A DNA stretch of 64,000 nt from Flavobacterium shii (GCF_025847235.1 NZ_JAOZEW010000005.1:182699-246698), one strand, 5' to 3'; shown: positions 36,882-46,134, numbered from the stretch's first letter. The notes: generated from the letters alone by a model not told the origin. Numbers and translations: made by a program.

Positions 36882-37618
36882 AAATTGAAAATAAGAATTT
36901 TTGGGAGAGAAAAGATATTATAGCTACACAAGAAGTCATGAAATCTATCTCAGATTTTGAACAGTTCATGTTCCTAAATAGTTTCAAACGTTATAATAAA
37001 ATTGGAAAAATAGACCATATTAAAGTTTTTGGATGTGGTACAGGAAGAGAATTAGAAGGTATTGCAAAATTTTATAATTCAACAAAAATTGTAGCTTCAG
37101 ATATTTCTGACAATATGATTGAGAAATGTAATAAAAACTTAAAAGAATGGAATCTCGATAGTATTACTAAAACTATTGTTGGTGATGCAAAAGATTTTAA
37201 TAAAGTTAATAATGAATTTCAATTAGTAACAATATTAAATAGCATGTTAACATATGTTCCTCTTCGTAAAGATCGTTTAATGATTTTTAAAAATGCACAT
37301 CAAATTCTTGTTCAGGATGGGGTTTTAATAGGTACTGTGCATAATCAGATTGGAGTCTTTATGAAAACTATGTACTTTAAATTTAGAGGTCTTTTCTCTT
37401 TTTTATTAGGAGATAGAGTAGGTAATAGAGATACTGGCTTTAAAGGCTTTAAAGTTTCAGGTTATTATTATACGAAAAAAGGATTAATTAAAGATTTGGA
37501 AGAATCTGGATTTAGAGATATTGAAGTTTATTCGATAGAAGAATTTCAGGCTTTAAATGGATGTGGTTACGACAGAAAAAAAGGATATAATAATTTAATA
37601 TTTATAGTATCTAAATAA
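36878..37618 (+). CDS. SAM-dependent class I methyltransferase
   Basis: 246 aa methyltransferase. Motif I is VFGCGTGRELEGIA (residues 50-63), followed by IVASDISDNMIEKC, VGDAKDFNKV and LVTILNSMLTYVPL. The protein ends in a helical tail with FQALNGCGYDRKKGYN. It overlaps the FemAB-like gene by 4 bp, so these two plus the deacetylase-like gene form a tight three-gene module. It could methylate a sugar hydroxyl or an amine or carboxylate introduced by the FemAB-like protein. The target is unknown. Confidence 0.83.
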   Translation: MKIENKNFWERKDIIATQEVMKSISDFEQFMFLNSFKRYNKIGKIDHIKVFGCGTGRELEGIAKFYNSTKIVASDISDNMIEKCNKNLKEWNLDSITKTIVGDAKDFNKVNNEFQLVTILNSMLTYVPLRKDRLMIFKNAHQILVQDGVLIGTVHNQIGVFMKTMYFKFRGLFSFLLGDRVGNRDTGFKGFKVSGYYYTKKGLIKDLEESGFRDIEVYSIEEFQALNGCGYDRKKGYNNLIFIVSK

Positions 37619-37624
37619 TTTTTA

Positions 37625-38623
37625 ATGAAGTTTTCTTTAATTATTTGCACTTATATGCGAGCTGAATCGCTGTTGACTTTATTGCAATCGATTCAAAAAC
37701 AATTAGTATATCCAAATCAGATTCTTATAATTGACGGTTCAAGTAACGAAGAAACTAAAAGTATTTTAGAGGGAAATGAATTTCTAAATTTAGAATATTT
37801 TTTGGTTTCAACTGAAAATCGAGGATTGACAAAGCAAAGGAACTATGGAATAACCAGACTAAATATTGATTCTGAGATTGCTTGTTTCTTAGATGATGAT
37901 ACTGTTTTAGAACCGGATTATTTTAATCAAGTTTTAGATACGTTCAAGATGAATTCTGATGTTGTTGGTGTAGGTGGTGTAGCAATTAATGAATATAAGT
38001 GGAAACGTCAAGAACTAAATGTTTTTTATGATCCTAAAAAACATTATTTATTTGAAGGATATTTTTATAAAGAAGGTCATAGAAATGTAGTAAGGAATTA
38101 TCTTGGACTTGCATCAAATTTAGGTTCAGGAAGAATGCCAAATTATTTTCATGGCAGAAATTCTGGATTTCCAATTACTGGAAAAACCTATGGAGTAGAT
38201 TTATTGATAGGAATGTCAATGTCATTTAGAAAAAGTGTTGTAGATTATATTAAGTTTTCTAAATTTTTTGAAGGATATGGATTGTACGAAGATGCGGATT
38301 TTAGTTTGCGAGCTTTACAATTTGGTAAAAATGTAATAAATACCAATGCTCAATTATCTCATTTTCATGCTGCATCAGGTCGGCCAAACCAATATAAATA
38401 TGGTAAGATGGTAGTTCGAAATGGATGGTATGTTTGGAGAGTCAAAAATCCAAATCCAATTTTTAAAGATCGTTTCAAGTGGAATGTGATTACTATAATT
38501 CTAATTCTAATTCGATTTTCGAATATCATTACAGAAGAAAATAAAAAAGTTGTTTTTACGGAATCCTTAGGAAGAATTGTTGGTTTTTTGAGTTTATTAA
38601 TTGATAAACCAAAAATAGAATAG
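37625..38623 (+). CDS. Family 2 glycosyltransferase
   Basis: 332 aa GT2 enzyme. FSLIICTYMRAESLLTLL, ILIIDGSSNEE, NRGLTKQRNYGI and CFLDDDTVLEPDYF (DDD metal site near residue 89) are present. GMSMSFRKSVV and GYGLYEDADFSLRAL supply the acceptor and catalytic ED. It begins 6 bp after the methyltransferase and abuts the next glycosyltransferase. LVSTENRGLTKQRNYG resembles bacterial rhamnosyl- or galactosyltransferases, but the donor is not certain. Confidence 0.9.
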   Translation: MKFSLIICTYMRAESLLTLLQSIQKQLVYPNQILIIDGSSNEETKSILEGNEFLNLEYFLVSTENRGLTKQRNYGITRLNIDSEIACFLDDDTVLEPDYFNQVLDTFKMNSDVVGVGGVAINEYKWKRQELNVFYDPKKHYLFEGYFYKEGHRNVVRNYLGLASNLGSGRMPNYFHGRNSGFPITGKTYGVDLLIGMSMSFRKSVVDYIKFSKFFEGYGLYEDADFSLRALQFGKNVINTNAQLSHFHAASGRPNQYKYGKMVVRNGWYVWRVKNPNPIFKDRFKWNVITIILILIRFSNIITEENKKVVFTESLGRIVGFLSLLIDKPKIE

Positions 38624-39742
38624 ATGAAGTTTACAATAATAACCCATGTAAGTCATATTCAGGATGACAATGATTTTTTTGCCTATGCACCCTATGTTCG
38701 TGAAATGAATATTTGGTTGAAATATGTTGATGAAGTAATTATTGTTGCTCCATTAAAAAAAGCGAAACCAACAGCAATAGATATCGCATATAAACATAAC
38801 AAGATTAACTTTAGAAAAGTGCCTAATTTTAATCTTACTAGTTTTGAGAATGGTTTAGTTTCAGTTTTTAAATTACCCATAATTTTTTGGAGAGTATTTT
38901 GGGCTATGAAAAATGCAGATCATATTCATTTGCGTTGCCCGGGAAATATGGGATTAATAGGATGTCTGGTTCAGGTATTATTTCCTGAAAAAGCTAAAAC
39001 AGCTAAATATGCCGGAAATTGGGATCCAAAAAGTAAACAACCTATTACATACAAAATGCAAAAATGGATTTTAAGTAATACTTTTTTGACTCGTAATATG
39101 ACTGTTTTGGTGTATGGAGATTGGAATAATCAGTCTAAAAATATTAAACCTTTTTTTACCGCTACTTATTCAGAGTTGGAAAAAGAAACCATTCAAAAAA
39201 CAAATTTTGATAGTTCTATCAATTTCATTTTTGTTGGAAGTTTAGTTTCAGGTAAAAATCCAATGTATGCCATTCAATTGGTTCAGGAATTAATAGAAAA
39301 AGGATACAAAGCAAATCTGAATTTATATGGTGAAGGTTCAGAAAGAAGCTATTTAGAAAACTATATTCAAATAAATAATCTCGAAAATTATATTGTTTTA
39401 CAAGGAAATCAAAATCAGGAAACCTTAAAGAAAGCCTATCAAAAAAGCCATTTTGTTATCTTGCCTTCCAAAAGTGAAGGTTGGCCAAAAGCAATTGCCG
39501 AAGGTATGTTTTGGGGATGCATTCCTGTTGCGAGTAGAGTTTCATGTGTTCCTTTTATGTTGGATTATGGTAGTAGAGGTGTTTTGTTAGAAATGAATTT
39601 GCAGAAAGATGCAGATGAAATAAGCAAATTGCTGAGTGATGAAAAAACTTTTTTAGATAAAAGCCGATTAGCTATTAAATGGTCGCAATGTTATACTACA
39701 GATGTTTTTGAAGCCGAAATTAAAAAGCTATTATCAAAATGA
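38624..39742 (+). CDS. Glycosyltransferase family 4
   Basis: 372 aa GT4 enzyme starting directly after the previous stop. HLRCPGNMGLIGCLVQ and KYAGNWDPKSKQP lie in the acceptor domain; NFIFVGSLVSGKNPMYAI opens the donor domain, LYGEGSERSYLE follows, and SKSEGWPKAIAEGMFWGCIPV carries the E-x7-E motif. The stop overlaps the next gene start by 4 bp. Donor unknown. Confidence 0.9.
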   Translation: MKFTIITHVSHIQDDNDFFAYAPYVREMNIWLKYVDEVIIVAPLKKAKPTAIDIAYKHNKINFRKVPNFNLTSFENGLVSVFKLPIIFWRVFWAMKNADHIHLRCPGNMGLIGCLVQVLFPEKAKTAKYAGNWDPKSKQPITYKMQKWILSNTFLTRNMTVLVYGDWNNQSKNIKPFFTATYSELEKETIQKTNFDSSINFIFVGSLVSGKNPMYAIQLVQELIEKGYKANLNLYGEGSERSYLENYIQINNLENYIVLQGNQNQETLKKAYQKSHFVILPSKSEGWPKAIAEGMFWGCIPVASRVSCVPFMLDYGSRGVLLEMNLQKDADEISKLLSDEKTFLDKSRLAIKWSQCYTTDVFEAEIKKLLSK

Positions 39743-40827
39743 GAATTGTACAAATAATAGACTCGTTAGAAGCAGGCGGGGCAGAACGTATGGCGGTTAA
39801 TTATGCTAATGCATTATCTAAAAAAATAGAATTTTCAGGTTTAATTGTATCCCGAAAAGAAGGATTGCTATTCAATCAAATAGCTAAGAATGTTTCGTAT
39901 TTATTTTTGAAGAAAAAGAAAACAATAGATTTTCAGGCTGTTTCTAGATTGCGTAAATATTTAAAGAATAATAAAGTTGATGTAATTCATGCTCACAGTT
40001 CTTCATTTTTTATTGCCGTTTTAGTAAAACTCACTTTGCCAAAAATCAAAATTATTTGGCACGATCATTATGGTATTTCACAGGATTTATCTTCTCGGAA
40101 AAACTTAGGTTTAAAGTTGGGATCACTTTCCTTTACGGGGATTATTTCTGTAAATTCAGCTTTAAAAGATTGGGCAAAGTCTTATTTATGGTGTTCAAAT
40201 CTTGTTTACTTTCCTAATTTTGTAGTTGATTCTTCTGTTTCAGCCGAAAAACAATCATTACATGGATTCGCAGGCAAGAGAATTGTTTGTGTAGCTAATT
40301 TGCGGCCGCAAAAGAATCACGAACTATTAATCGATGTTGCTAATTCGATAAAAGATAAATTTCCAGATTGGACTTTTCATTTGTTCGGAAAAGATTTTGA
40401 AGACTCCTATTCTGACAAATTGAAGAAAAAGATAGATGATTTAAAACTCCAAAAAACTGTTTTCTTTTATGGAACAACTGATAATGTTGGTTCAGCTTTA
40501 GAACAATGTCAAATAGCTGTCTTACCTTCTCTTTCCGAAGGCCTTCCGTTAGCAATTTTAGAATATGGAATTTTTAAATTGCCTGTCGTAGCAACAAATG
40601 TTGGAGAAATTTCGAAAATAATTACTTCTGAAAAAGAAGGTTTAATCGTAGAATCTGATAATCTTAACGAATTTGTTGCAGCGCTTGAAAAATTAATTGT
40701 CGATCAAAAAATGAGAGATGAAGTAGCTGTGGCTTTACATAATAACGTTCAATTAAATTTTAGCGAAACAACTATTATCAAAGAGTATCTTTTATGGTTG
40801 AAATCTTTGACTACTTTTGCCATTTAA
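39739..40827 (+). CDS. Glycosyltransferase family 4
   Basis: 362 aa GT4 enzyme. DSLEAGGAERMAVNYANAL (from residue 8) is the classic GGAER acceptor loop. VIHAHSSSFFIAVL, WHDHYGISQ, CVANLRPQKNHELLIDVA, LFGKDFEDSYSD and SLSEGLPLAILEYGIFKLPVV (E-x7-E) complete the fold. It overlaps the previous gene by 4 bp and precedes the ligase/polymerase gene by 15 bp. Donor unknown. Confidence 0.92.
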   Translation: MRIVQIIDSLEAGGAERMAVNYANALSKKIEFSGLIVSRKEGLLFNQIAKNVSYLFLKKKKTIDFQAVSRLRKYLKNNKVDVIHAHSSSFFIAVLVKLTLPKIKIIWHDHYGISQDLSSRKNLGLKLGSLSFTGIISVNSALKDWAKSYLWCSNLVYFPNFVVDSSVSAEKQSLHGFAGKRIVCVANLRPQKNHELLIDVANSIKDKFPDWTFHLFGKDFEDSYSDKLKKKIDDLKLQKTVFFYGTTDNVGSALEQCQIAVLPSLSEGLPLAILEYGIFKLPVVATNVGEISKIITSEKEGLIVESDNLNEFVAALEKLIVDQKMRDEVAVALHNNVQLNFSETTIIKEYLLWLKSLTTFAI

Positions 40828-40842
40828 ATACAATAAATAAAA

Positions 40843-42201
40843 ATGAAAAACACAAAATTGTCTTATAGCTTTCTGCTTCTAATTCATGCAGTAATTGCTT
40901 TAGCCGTTTTTGCAGTACCTTTTTTGTCTAAAATATACGCACTAATAATTCCAATTGTTGGTTTGTTTATTGTTTATAGAACTAAAAATGAAAACAATGA
41001 GGTTCTTTTAGTTTCTGCTTATCTAGTTGGTGTTGAGGTCTTGTTGCGAATGACAGGAGGAAACTTAAATAATGAGTATATTAAGTTAAGTGTTGCTTCT
41101 TTTATGCTTATAGGGATGATATATAGCAGTTTCTCTATGGGAGCTTTTGTATATTGGATTTTTTTATTATTACTAATTCCGGGAATTTTAGTGACAGCTA
41201 CTTCGAATGATTTTTCAACAGATATAAAGAAGGCATTGGTTTTTAATTTGTCAGGTCCTTTGTGTTTGGCCCTATGCTCTATATATGCTTTCAATAGGGA
41301 AATTACTTTTGCACAATTGCAAAAAGTAGTTTTAGCAATGGGATTGCCTATTATTTCAATTACTGTTTATTTGTTTTTATATAATCCTAGTGTACAGAGT
41401 GTTGTTACTGGCACGCAGTCTAATTTTGAAACCTCAGGTGGATTCGGACCAAATCAGGTTTCTACTGCTTTAGGATTAGGGATGTTTGTGTTTTTTACTC
41501 AACTTATTCTTTTTTCAAAATCAAAAAAAATGTTAATTTTAAATGGAGTCTTACTTTTAGTTATTAGCTATAGAGCTATTGTAACTTTTTCAAGAGGTGG
41601 GGTAATTACAGCAATAGTGGCGATTGCAGCGCTATTGTTTTTACTTTATTATTATTCGAATGCGAAAGTAAGAGGGAAACTCGCTTTAGTCTTTATCCTA
41701 ACTGGTATAATGGGGGTTGGAATTTGGACATATTCTTCTATGCAAACTTCTGGGTTAATAGGAAAGAGGTATGCAAATCAAGATGCTATAGGAAGGGTGA
41801 AAAAAGACAAATTGGGAGGACGAGAAGCAATTATGGATGCTGAACTTAAAATTTTTTTTGATAATCCAATATTTGGAGTTGGTGCTGGTGAGGGAAAAGA
41901 ATATAGGAGAAAGGCTCTTGGTGAAAATGCAGCTTCCCATAATGAAATTACACGAATGTTAAGCGAGCATGGCTTATTTGGAATATTTGGCTTGTTGATA
42001 CTTTTTATAATGCCTTTTGTATTGTATTACATCAATCGTGGACATCTGTATTTTTTATCATTTTACGCTTTTTGGCTTTTAACAATTAATCACGCAGCAA
42101 TGAGAACGGCAGCTCCTGCTTTTGTTTATGCATTAGCTTTGCTTAATGTAACTAATTTGAAAACAAATAATAATACAGTTGAGGAAACTATTACTAGTTA
42201 A
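40843..42201 (+). CDS. O-antigen ligase/polymerase-type membrane protein (WaaL/Wzy_C family)
   Basis: 452 aa polytopic protein with about ten to twelve hydrophobic segments. A large periplasmic loop holds GREAIMDAELKIFF, NPIFGVGAGEGKEY and ASHNEITRMLSEHGLFG, matching the Wzy_C signature with the histidine of SHNE. FSRGGVITAIVAI precedes it. Such proteins join the finished glycan to lipid A-core (WaaL) or polymerise repeat units (Wzy). With an ABC exporter in the same cluster the ligase role is the more likely, as chains exported that way are already polymerised; a Wzy role cannot be excluded. The last + strand gene before a gap with a promoter-like element. Confidence 0.82.
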   Translation: MKNTKLSYSFLLLIHAVIALAVFAVPFLSKIYALIIPIVGLFIVYRTKNENNEVLLVSAYLVGVEVLLRMTGGNLNNEYIKLSVASFMLIGMIYSSFSMGAFVYWIFLLLLIPGILVTATSNDFSTDIKKALVFNLSGPLCLALCSIYAFNREITFAQLQKVVLAMGLPIISITVYLFLYNPSVQSVVTGTQSNFETSGGFGPNQVSTALGLGMFVFFTQLILFSKSKKMLILNGVLLLVISYRAIVTFSRGGVITAIVAIAALLFLLYYYSNAKVRGKLALVFILTGIMGVGIWTYSSMQTSGLIGKRYANQDAIGRVKKDKLGGREAIMDAELKIFFDNPIFGVGAGEGKEYRRKALGENAASHNEITRMLSEHGLFGIFGLLILFIMPFVLYYINRGHLYFLSFYAFWLLTINHAAMRTAAPAFVYALALLNVTNLKTNNNTVEETITS

Positions 42202-42224
42202 TACTTTTCCGATTGATAAATCGA

Positions 42225-42232
42225 TATATTTG
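42225..42232 (+). promoter_or_regulatory. Candidate -7 promoter element
   Basis: TATATTTG is a perfect TAnnTTTG match 60 bp before the sugar transferase start, in the only sizeable gap (91 bp) of the distal cluster. No -33 TTTG at about 19 nt is seen. Confidence 0.45.
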
Positions 42233-42292
42233 TTTGTACGACTTTAAATTTTTCCAAGTTTAATTTTATAATTTAACCTACCAATAAAAATA

Positions 42293-43687
42293 ATGCCACA
42301 AAAAAATAAAATGCATTTTGAAATATCAGAGCGAAAAGTCATTCTTCGATTTTTTGACTCTTTTTTTGTTTTGGCGACTTTATATTTATTAAGTAAGGTT
42401 TTTGATTATCATTATTTCAACATTTCAGATAGTAATTTTTATTGGGTTATTGTATTAGTTGTTTATCTCAATGTTTTTGGATCTATCTTTGAGATGTATA
42501 ATTTACAAGTGGCCAGTAATCAATTTCAAGTACTTAAAAGTACTGTTATTACAGTATCGACTACTGTATTCGTCTATTTGCTAACTCCTGTTTTATCTCC
42601 AGAATTACCTAAGCAAAGAATTTCGATTCTTATTTTTTATCTGGCGATTTTCTTTGCAGTACTTTTTTGGCGTTTTTTTTATGTTTATTTTTTAGCTTCT
42701 CACCGGTATTTTCAAAATGTTGTTTTAATTTGTGATCAAGATCAAGTAGAAGAATTGATTACAGGATTAGAGAATGTAGATCCACATTATAAAATCATTG
42801 GGTATGTAAACCTAGATATCTCAAACAATAACCAGACTGGATATCACTACGTAAAAGAGATAAAAAAGGATGAGTTAGAGGAATTTGTTATCCATAATAG
42901 AGTTTCAGAGATTGTGATTGCTTCTCAAAAAACAGATGGAATTACGCCGGATTTATATCAACAATTATTGCATTTGCTTAAGTCGGGTAAGATAATTAGA
43001 GAATATACACAAGTATACGAAAGTAAAACACAACGTATCCCGGTACAATTTATAGCTAGGGATTTTTATCGTTTCTTTCCTTTCAGTCGTAGTAATAATA
43101 ATAAATTATATTTATTAATTGTTAGATTGTTTGAATTTGTATTTTCGTTATTGGGTTTATTGATCGCTCTTTGCTTGATACCGTTTATTTTTATAGGTAA
43201 TCTTATAGGCAACAAAGGAAAACTTTTTTATACCCAGGAAAGAATTGGTAAAGATGGTGTAGCTTTTATAATATACAAATTTCGTACAATGGTAAAGAAT
43301 TCTGAACCCAAAGGAGTAGTTTTTGCTTCTGCAAATGATGCTAGGGTAACACCATTTGGTAAAATGATGCGTAAGTCCAGAATTGATGAACTTCCACAGT
43401 TTGTTAATGTTATTAAGGGAGATATGGCTGTTATTGGTCCACGCCCAGAGCGCCCCTTTTTTGTAAAAGAAATTGCTCAAATCATGCCATTTTATGAAAC
43501 GAGACATGTTATTAAGCCAGGTCTTACTGGTTGGGCACAAGTAAATTATTCCTATGGTGAATCGATCGAAGAAAGCTTAGTGAAGCTACAATATGATTTG
43601 TATTATATTAAACACAGAAGTATCTTTCTGGATTTAAGTATTACTTTTAAAACACTAACTACTGTCTTGTTCTACAAAGGGCAATAA
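42293..43687 (+). CDS. Polyprenyl-phosphate hexose-1-phosphate transferase (WcaJ/EpsE-type priming enzyme)
   Basis: 464 aa membrane protein of the PHPT family. Four N-terminal hydrophobic segments (within about 15-135) are followed by a cytoplasmic Rossmann-like domain, a fifth membrane segment near 275-300, and the catalytic bacterial-sugar-transferase domain: FYTQERIGKDG, YKFRTMV, RKSRIDELPQF, GDMAVIGPRPERP and KPGLTGWAQVNY. It would load a sugar phosphate onto undecaprenyl phosphate. It is unrelated to the WbpL-type primer at 917, so the locus holds two priming chemistries. Its stop is only 2 bp from the convergent gene end. Confidence 0.93.
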   Translation: MPQKNKMHFEISERKVILRFFDSFFVLATLYLLSKVFDYHYFNISDSNFYWVIVLVVYLNVFGSIFEMYNLQVASNQFQVLKSTVITVSTTVFVYLLTPVLSPELPKQRISILIFYLAIFFAVLFWRFFYVYFLASHRYFQNVVLICDQDQVEELITGLENVDPHYKIIGYVNLDISNNNQTGYHYVKEIKKDELEEFVIHNRVSEIVIASQKTDGITPDLYQQLLHLLKSGKIIREYTQVYESKTQRIPVQFIARDFYRFFPFSRSNNNKLYLLIVRLFEFVFSLLGLLIALCLIPFIFIGNLIGNKGKLFYTQERIGKDGVAFIIYKFRTMVKNSEPKGVVFASANDARVTPFGKMMRKSRIDELPQFVNVIKGDMAVIGPRPERPFFVKEIAQIMPFYETRHVIKPGLTGWAQVNYSYGESIEESLVKLQYDLYYIKHRSIFLDLSITFKTLTTVLFYKGQ

Positions 43688-43689
43688 AT

Positions 43690-44829
43690 TTATATAATAA
43701 TTGGGATTGGTTTTTTGTTCTTGATAGCTATACGTACCAGAACAACCCCACTAGTTATAATCAATGGTAAAACTATAAATAATGAAGCTTTGTTGATCAT
43801 AAACAATCCATAAACAATTAGTAAAAGGATATGTATAAGTGATAATCTATAAGTCCATTTCTTGTTTTTCATAAGATTAAGAATTAAAAGAATCAATAAA
43901 ACAGGACTAAATAGCAAAATGTTATAGTTGAATTCTAATTCTTTGTGGAAGGAATAAAACCCAACAAAAACAAAAAATAATCCTAATAATCCCATTATTA
44001 AAAGATAAACTTTATCAATACTTCTTTTGTTTATCAAGATGATAAACGCAAGTATAATAACATAAGTATACCAATTATTCCACCAAGAAGTTACAGGCTC
44101 TTTATCGAAATATATAATAGTTTTACTTTGTTTTACTAAAGGATGATTTTGAAAAGTAGTTTTGTTTAAACTGTTTTTTAATTCAAAAGGCAAGAATATT
44201 TTTGTTCCAAGGTGGTCTACTTTCTTCCCAAAAATAATACTGATACCTAGTTTTTCATAAAAATGTCCATCAAAATAAGGATAAAGAATAGTTCTGTATG
44301 TTTTATCAGTGTCTCCTTTTTTAGTGATTACTATGCCGTTTAAGGATTTATTTATAATATCTACAACCATAGATGTACAATTTTTATCGATAAACTTATA
44401 AGTATAATAACGATCTTCGGAGAGTAGAGTTGTATTAAGATTGTCGAATAATTTTTGTCTTAGATTTTCTGGAATATCTAATTCTTGCTCATAAACACTA
44501 CGTTTCTCATTGTTATATTCATTAACAAAGTCGGCATAAGGATGGGCAATAGCAAAATATTGTAAATCACCTTTTGTAAATTTTGCAACAAAGTTAGGGG
44601 TATTAAAGTCAAAGGCACCATAATTATATACTATGTCTATAGCATTTACAGTGTCTTTAACCCGAATAGCAGTATGTCCAAAAAGAGAGTAGGATTCATT
44701 GCCGGTTCCACAAGTTAAAACGCTAACTTTTGAGTCTTTAGATAATAATATACTTTGCCCAAAGGTGTTGTTGATAAACATGAAAAGCATTAGTAATAAG
44801 AATACTTTTTTTAATGAATATGTTTTCAT
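43690..44829 (-). CDS. DUF4105 / Lnb-like periplasmic-domain membrane protein
   Basis: 379 aa protein with a signal peptide (about 1-25, ending NTFGQ), a periplasmic domain and, after residue 250, five or so transmembrane segments. SLFGHTAIRV with H52, YNYGAFDF, and FIDKNCTSMVVDI with C151 are the conserved His and Cys of the DUF4105 domain. As I recall, Bacteroides Lnb lipoprotein N-acyltransferases have this layout, so a role in finishing lipoprotein N-acylation is plausible but not shown here. It lies 45 bp downstream of the porV2-like gene and probably shares its transcript. Confidence 0.7.
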   Translation of the reverse strand: MKTYSLKKVFLLLMLFMFINNTFGQSILLSKDSKVSVLTCGTGNESYSLFGHTAIRVKDTVNAIDIVYNYGAFDFNTPNFVAKFTKGDLQYFAIAHPYADFVNEYNNEKRSVYEQELDIPENLRQKLFDNLNTTLLSEDRYYTYKFIDKNCTSMVVDIINKSLNGIVITKKGDTDKTYRTILYPYFDGHFYEKLGISIIFGKKVDHLGTKIFLPFELKNSLNKTTFQNHPLVKQSKTIIYFDKEPVTSWWNNWYTYVIILAFIILINKRSIDKVYLLIMGLLGLFFVFVGFYSFHKELEFNYNILLFSPVLLILLILNLMKNKKWTYRLSLIHILLLIVYGLFMINKASLFIVLPLIITSGVVLVRIAIKNKKPIPIII

Positions 44830-44874
44830 AAATATTTTTTTAATGAATTATCAATATTTCTTTGGGTGCAGTTT

Positions 44875-45945
44875 TTATTTTCTAAAGATACCTAAATCTA
44901 CCTTAAGCGAAAAAATATTAGAATATAAAGCAACACTTTGATTTCCTAAATCTGTTAAAGCATAATCTACTTGAATGCCTTTGTATTTAAAACCAAGTCC
45001 AATATTAGGTTGAAAACCTATTTTTTCGGAACTATCCAATTGTGTAACATTTTGAAAATTTCCTACTCCAGCTCTTAAAAAAACAAGGTCGGTATACCCA
45101 AATTCTAGGCCTAGTGCCGGGTCAACGCTTACAAAGTTGCTGGATACTATGTCTTTTGTTCTCTCGAAACGCATGTTCATATTTGTAGCAACCAAAATGC
45201 TATAATCATATCTTATTATGAATTTTTTTGCTATACCCAGTTGCGCTTTTGGAAGCGTAATTTCGGTGCTCTCTGGTAGATCTTGATTTTCTCCCGGAAT
45301 AGCATTAGAAATCTTTTTGTATTCTTTTTCGTCAATATTCCAAACATTATAAGTGGTTGTAATATCACGCACCATTAGTCCAAAATGCCAGTCGTTTTTC
45401 TCAAATTGTAAACCAACATCAAATCCAAAACCCCAAGAATTAGCAAATTTACCGATAATTCTTCGAATAACTTTCGCATTAACTCCATATTGAAATCCAG
45501 GTACAGGTAGTTTTCTGGCATATGAAAAAGTAAATGCATAATCGGCAGTCGAAAAAAGACTAATTCTATTATAATCAATATTTCCTTGATTATCGATTAA
45601 TTCAGTTGTATTTAAAATATCATCTACTCCAAAACGAATTAATGAAATTCCCCAAGCACTTCGGTCATCTATTGGACTGGCATAGCCAATATAATCATAT
45701 TGTGCGATATTGGCAAAATAATTAGCGTGCATTAAAGCAATTTGATGGTCTTCAAGATTGGTTAAACCAGCTGGGTTCCAGTAAACTGAGTTTACATCGT
45801 TTGTTGATGCAACCACTGCACTCGACATGGCAAGAGCTGCGGCATCTACACCAATATTCATAAACTCATTGGAGTATTTTCGAACCGATTGGCTATAATT
45901 TGCTGTGTAAACACAAAATAGTAAAAGCAATAAAATTTTCCTCAA
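44875..45945 (-). CDS. PorV/PorQ-family outer-membrane protein (PorV2-like)
   Basis: 356 aa outer-membrane beta-barrel protein of the PorV/PorQ/FadL-like group tied to the type IX secretion system. A signal peptide covers about 1-18 (ending ANYSQS). VDAAALAMSSAVVASTNDVN, SVYWNPAGLTNLED, GFGFDVGLQF and DYALTDLG-type strands are typical. It lacks a C-terminal sorting signal. In this family PorV shuttles cargo, while PorV2 paralogues have no firm role. It is transcribed divergently from pssA and is followed by the DUF4105 gene. Confidence 0.85.
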   Translation of the reverse strand: MRKILLLLLFCVYTANYSQSVRKYSNEFMNIGVDAAALAMSSAVVASTNDVNSVYWNPAGLTNLEDHQIALMHANYFANIAQYDYIGYASPIDDRSAWGISLIRFGVDDILNTTELIDNQGNIDYNRISLFSTADYAFTFSYARKLPVPGFQYGVNAKVIRRIIGKFANSWGFGFDVGLQFEKNDWHFGLMVRDITTTYNVWNIDEKEYKKISNAIPGENQDLPESTEITLPKAQLGIAKKFIIRYDYSILVATNMNMRFERTKDIVSSNFVSVDPALGLEFGYTDLVFLRAGVGNFQNVTQLDSSEKIGFQPNIGLGFKYKGIQVDYALTDLGNQSVALYSNIFSLKVDLGIFRK

Positions 45946-45984
45946 GAGCTAATTTTTATAAACCGAAGTTTGTTTAATTTTTAC

Positions 45985-45992
45985 CAAAAATA
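45985..45992 (-). promoter_or_regulatory. Candidate -7 promoter element of the porV2-like gene
   Basis: On the minus strand this reads TATTTTTG (TAnnTTTG), 40 bp before the porV2-like start. No convincing -33 element is seen. Confidence 0.4.
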
Positions 45993-46097
45993 TAATTTTT
46001 TACCGAGCTTATTTATTCCTATCTATAAATAATACTAAAGTCTGACTTTTGTTTAAAAAACTCTAATAAAAACGAGGATTCCATTCAGTTATTATAG

Positions 46098-46105
46098 TAA
46101 ATTTG
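46098..46105 (+). promoter_or_regulatory. Candidate -7 promoter element of pssA
   Basis: TAAATTTG fits TAnnTTTG and lies 30 bp before the pssA start within the 189 bp divergent gap. Confidence 0.45.
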
Positions 46106-46134
46106 TTGTTTACAATACTTAAATTTTATTTGCA

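Noticed and set aside
41019..41294. 91-codon minus-strand frame in the ligase/polymerase gene
   Set aside because: Antisense to membrane segments, which often leave the opposite strand open; no support for coding.
43157..43540. 127-codon open frame on the minus strand inside the WcaJ-like gene
   Set aside because: It is antisense to a highly conserved catalytic domain, its product has an implausible Trp/Asn/Lys-rich composition, and it has no family features.
1..43687. Wzx/Wzy-dependent assembly
   Set aside because: No Wzx-like flippase was found and a full Wzm/Wzt pair is present. The Wzy_C-type protein is better read as a ligase, though not proven.
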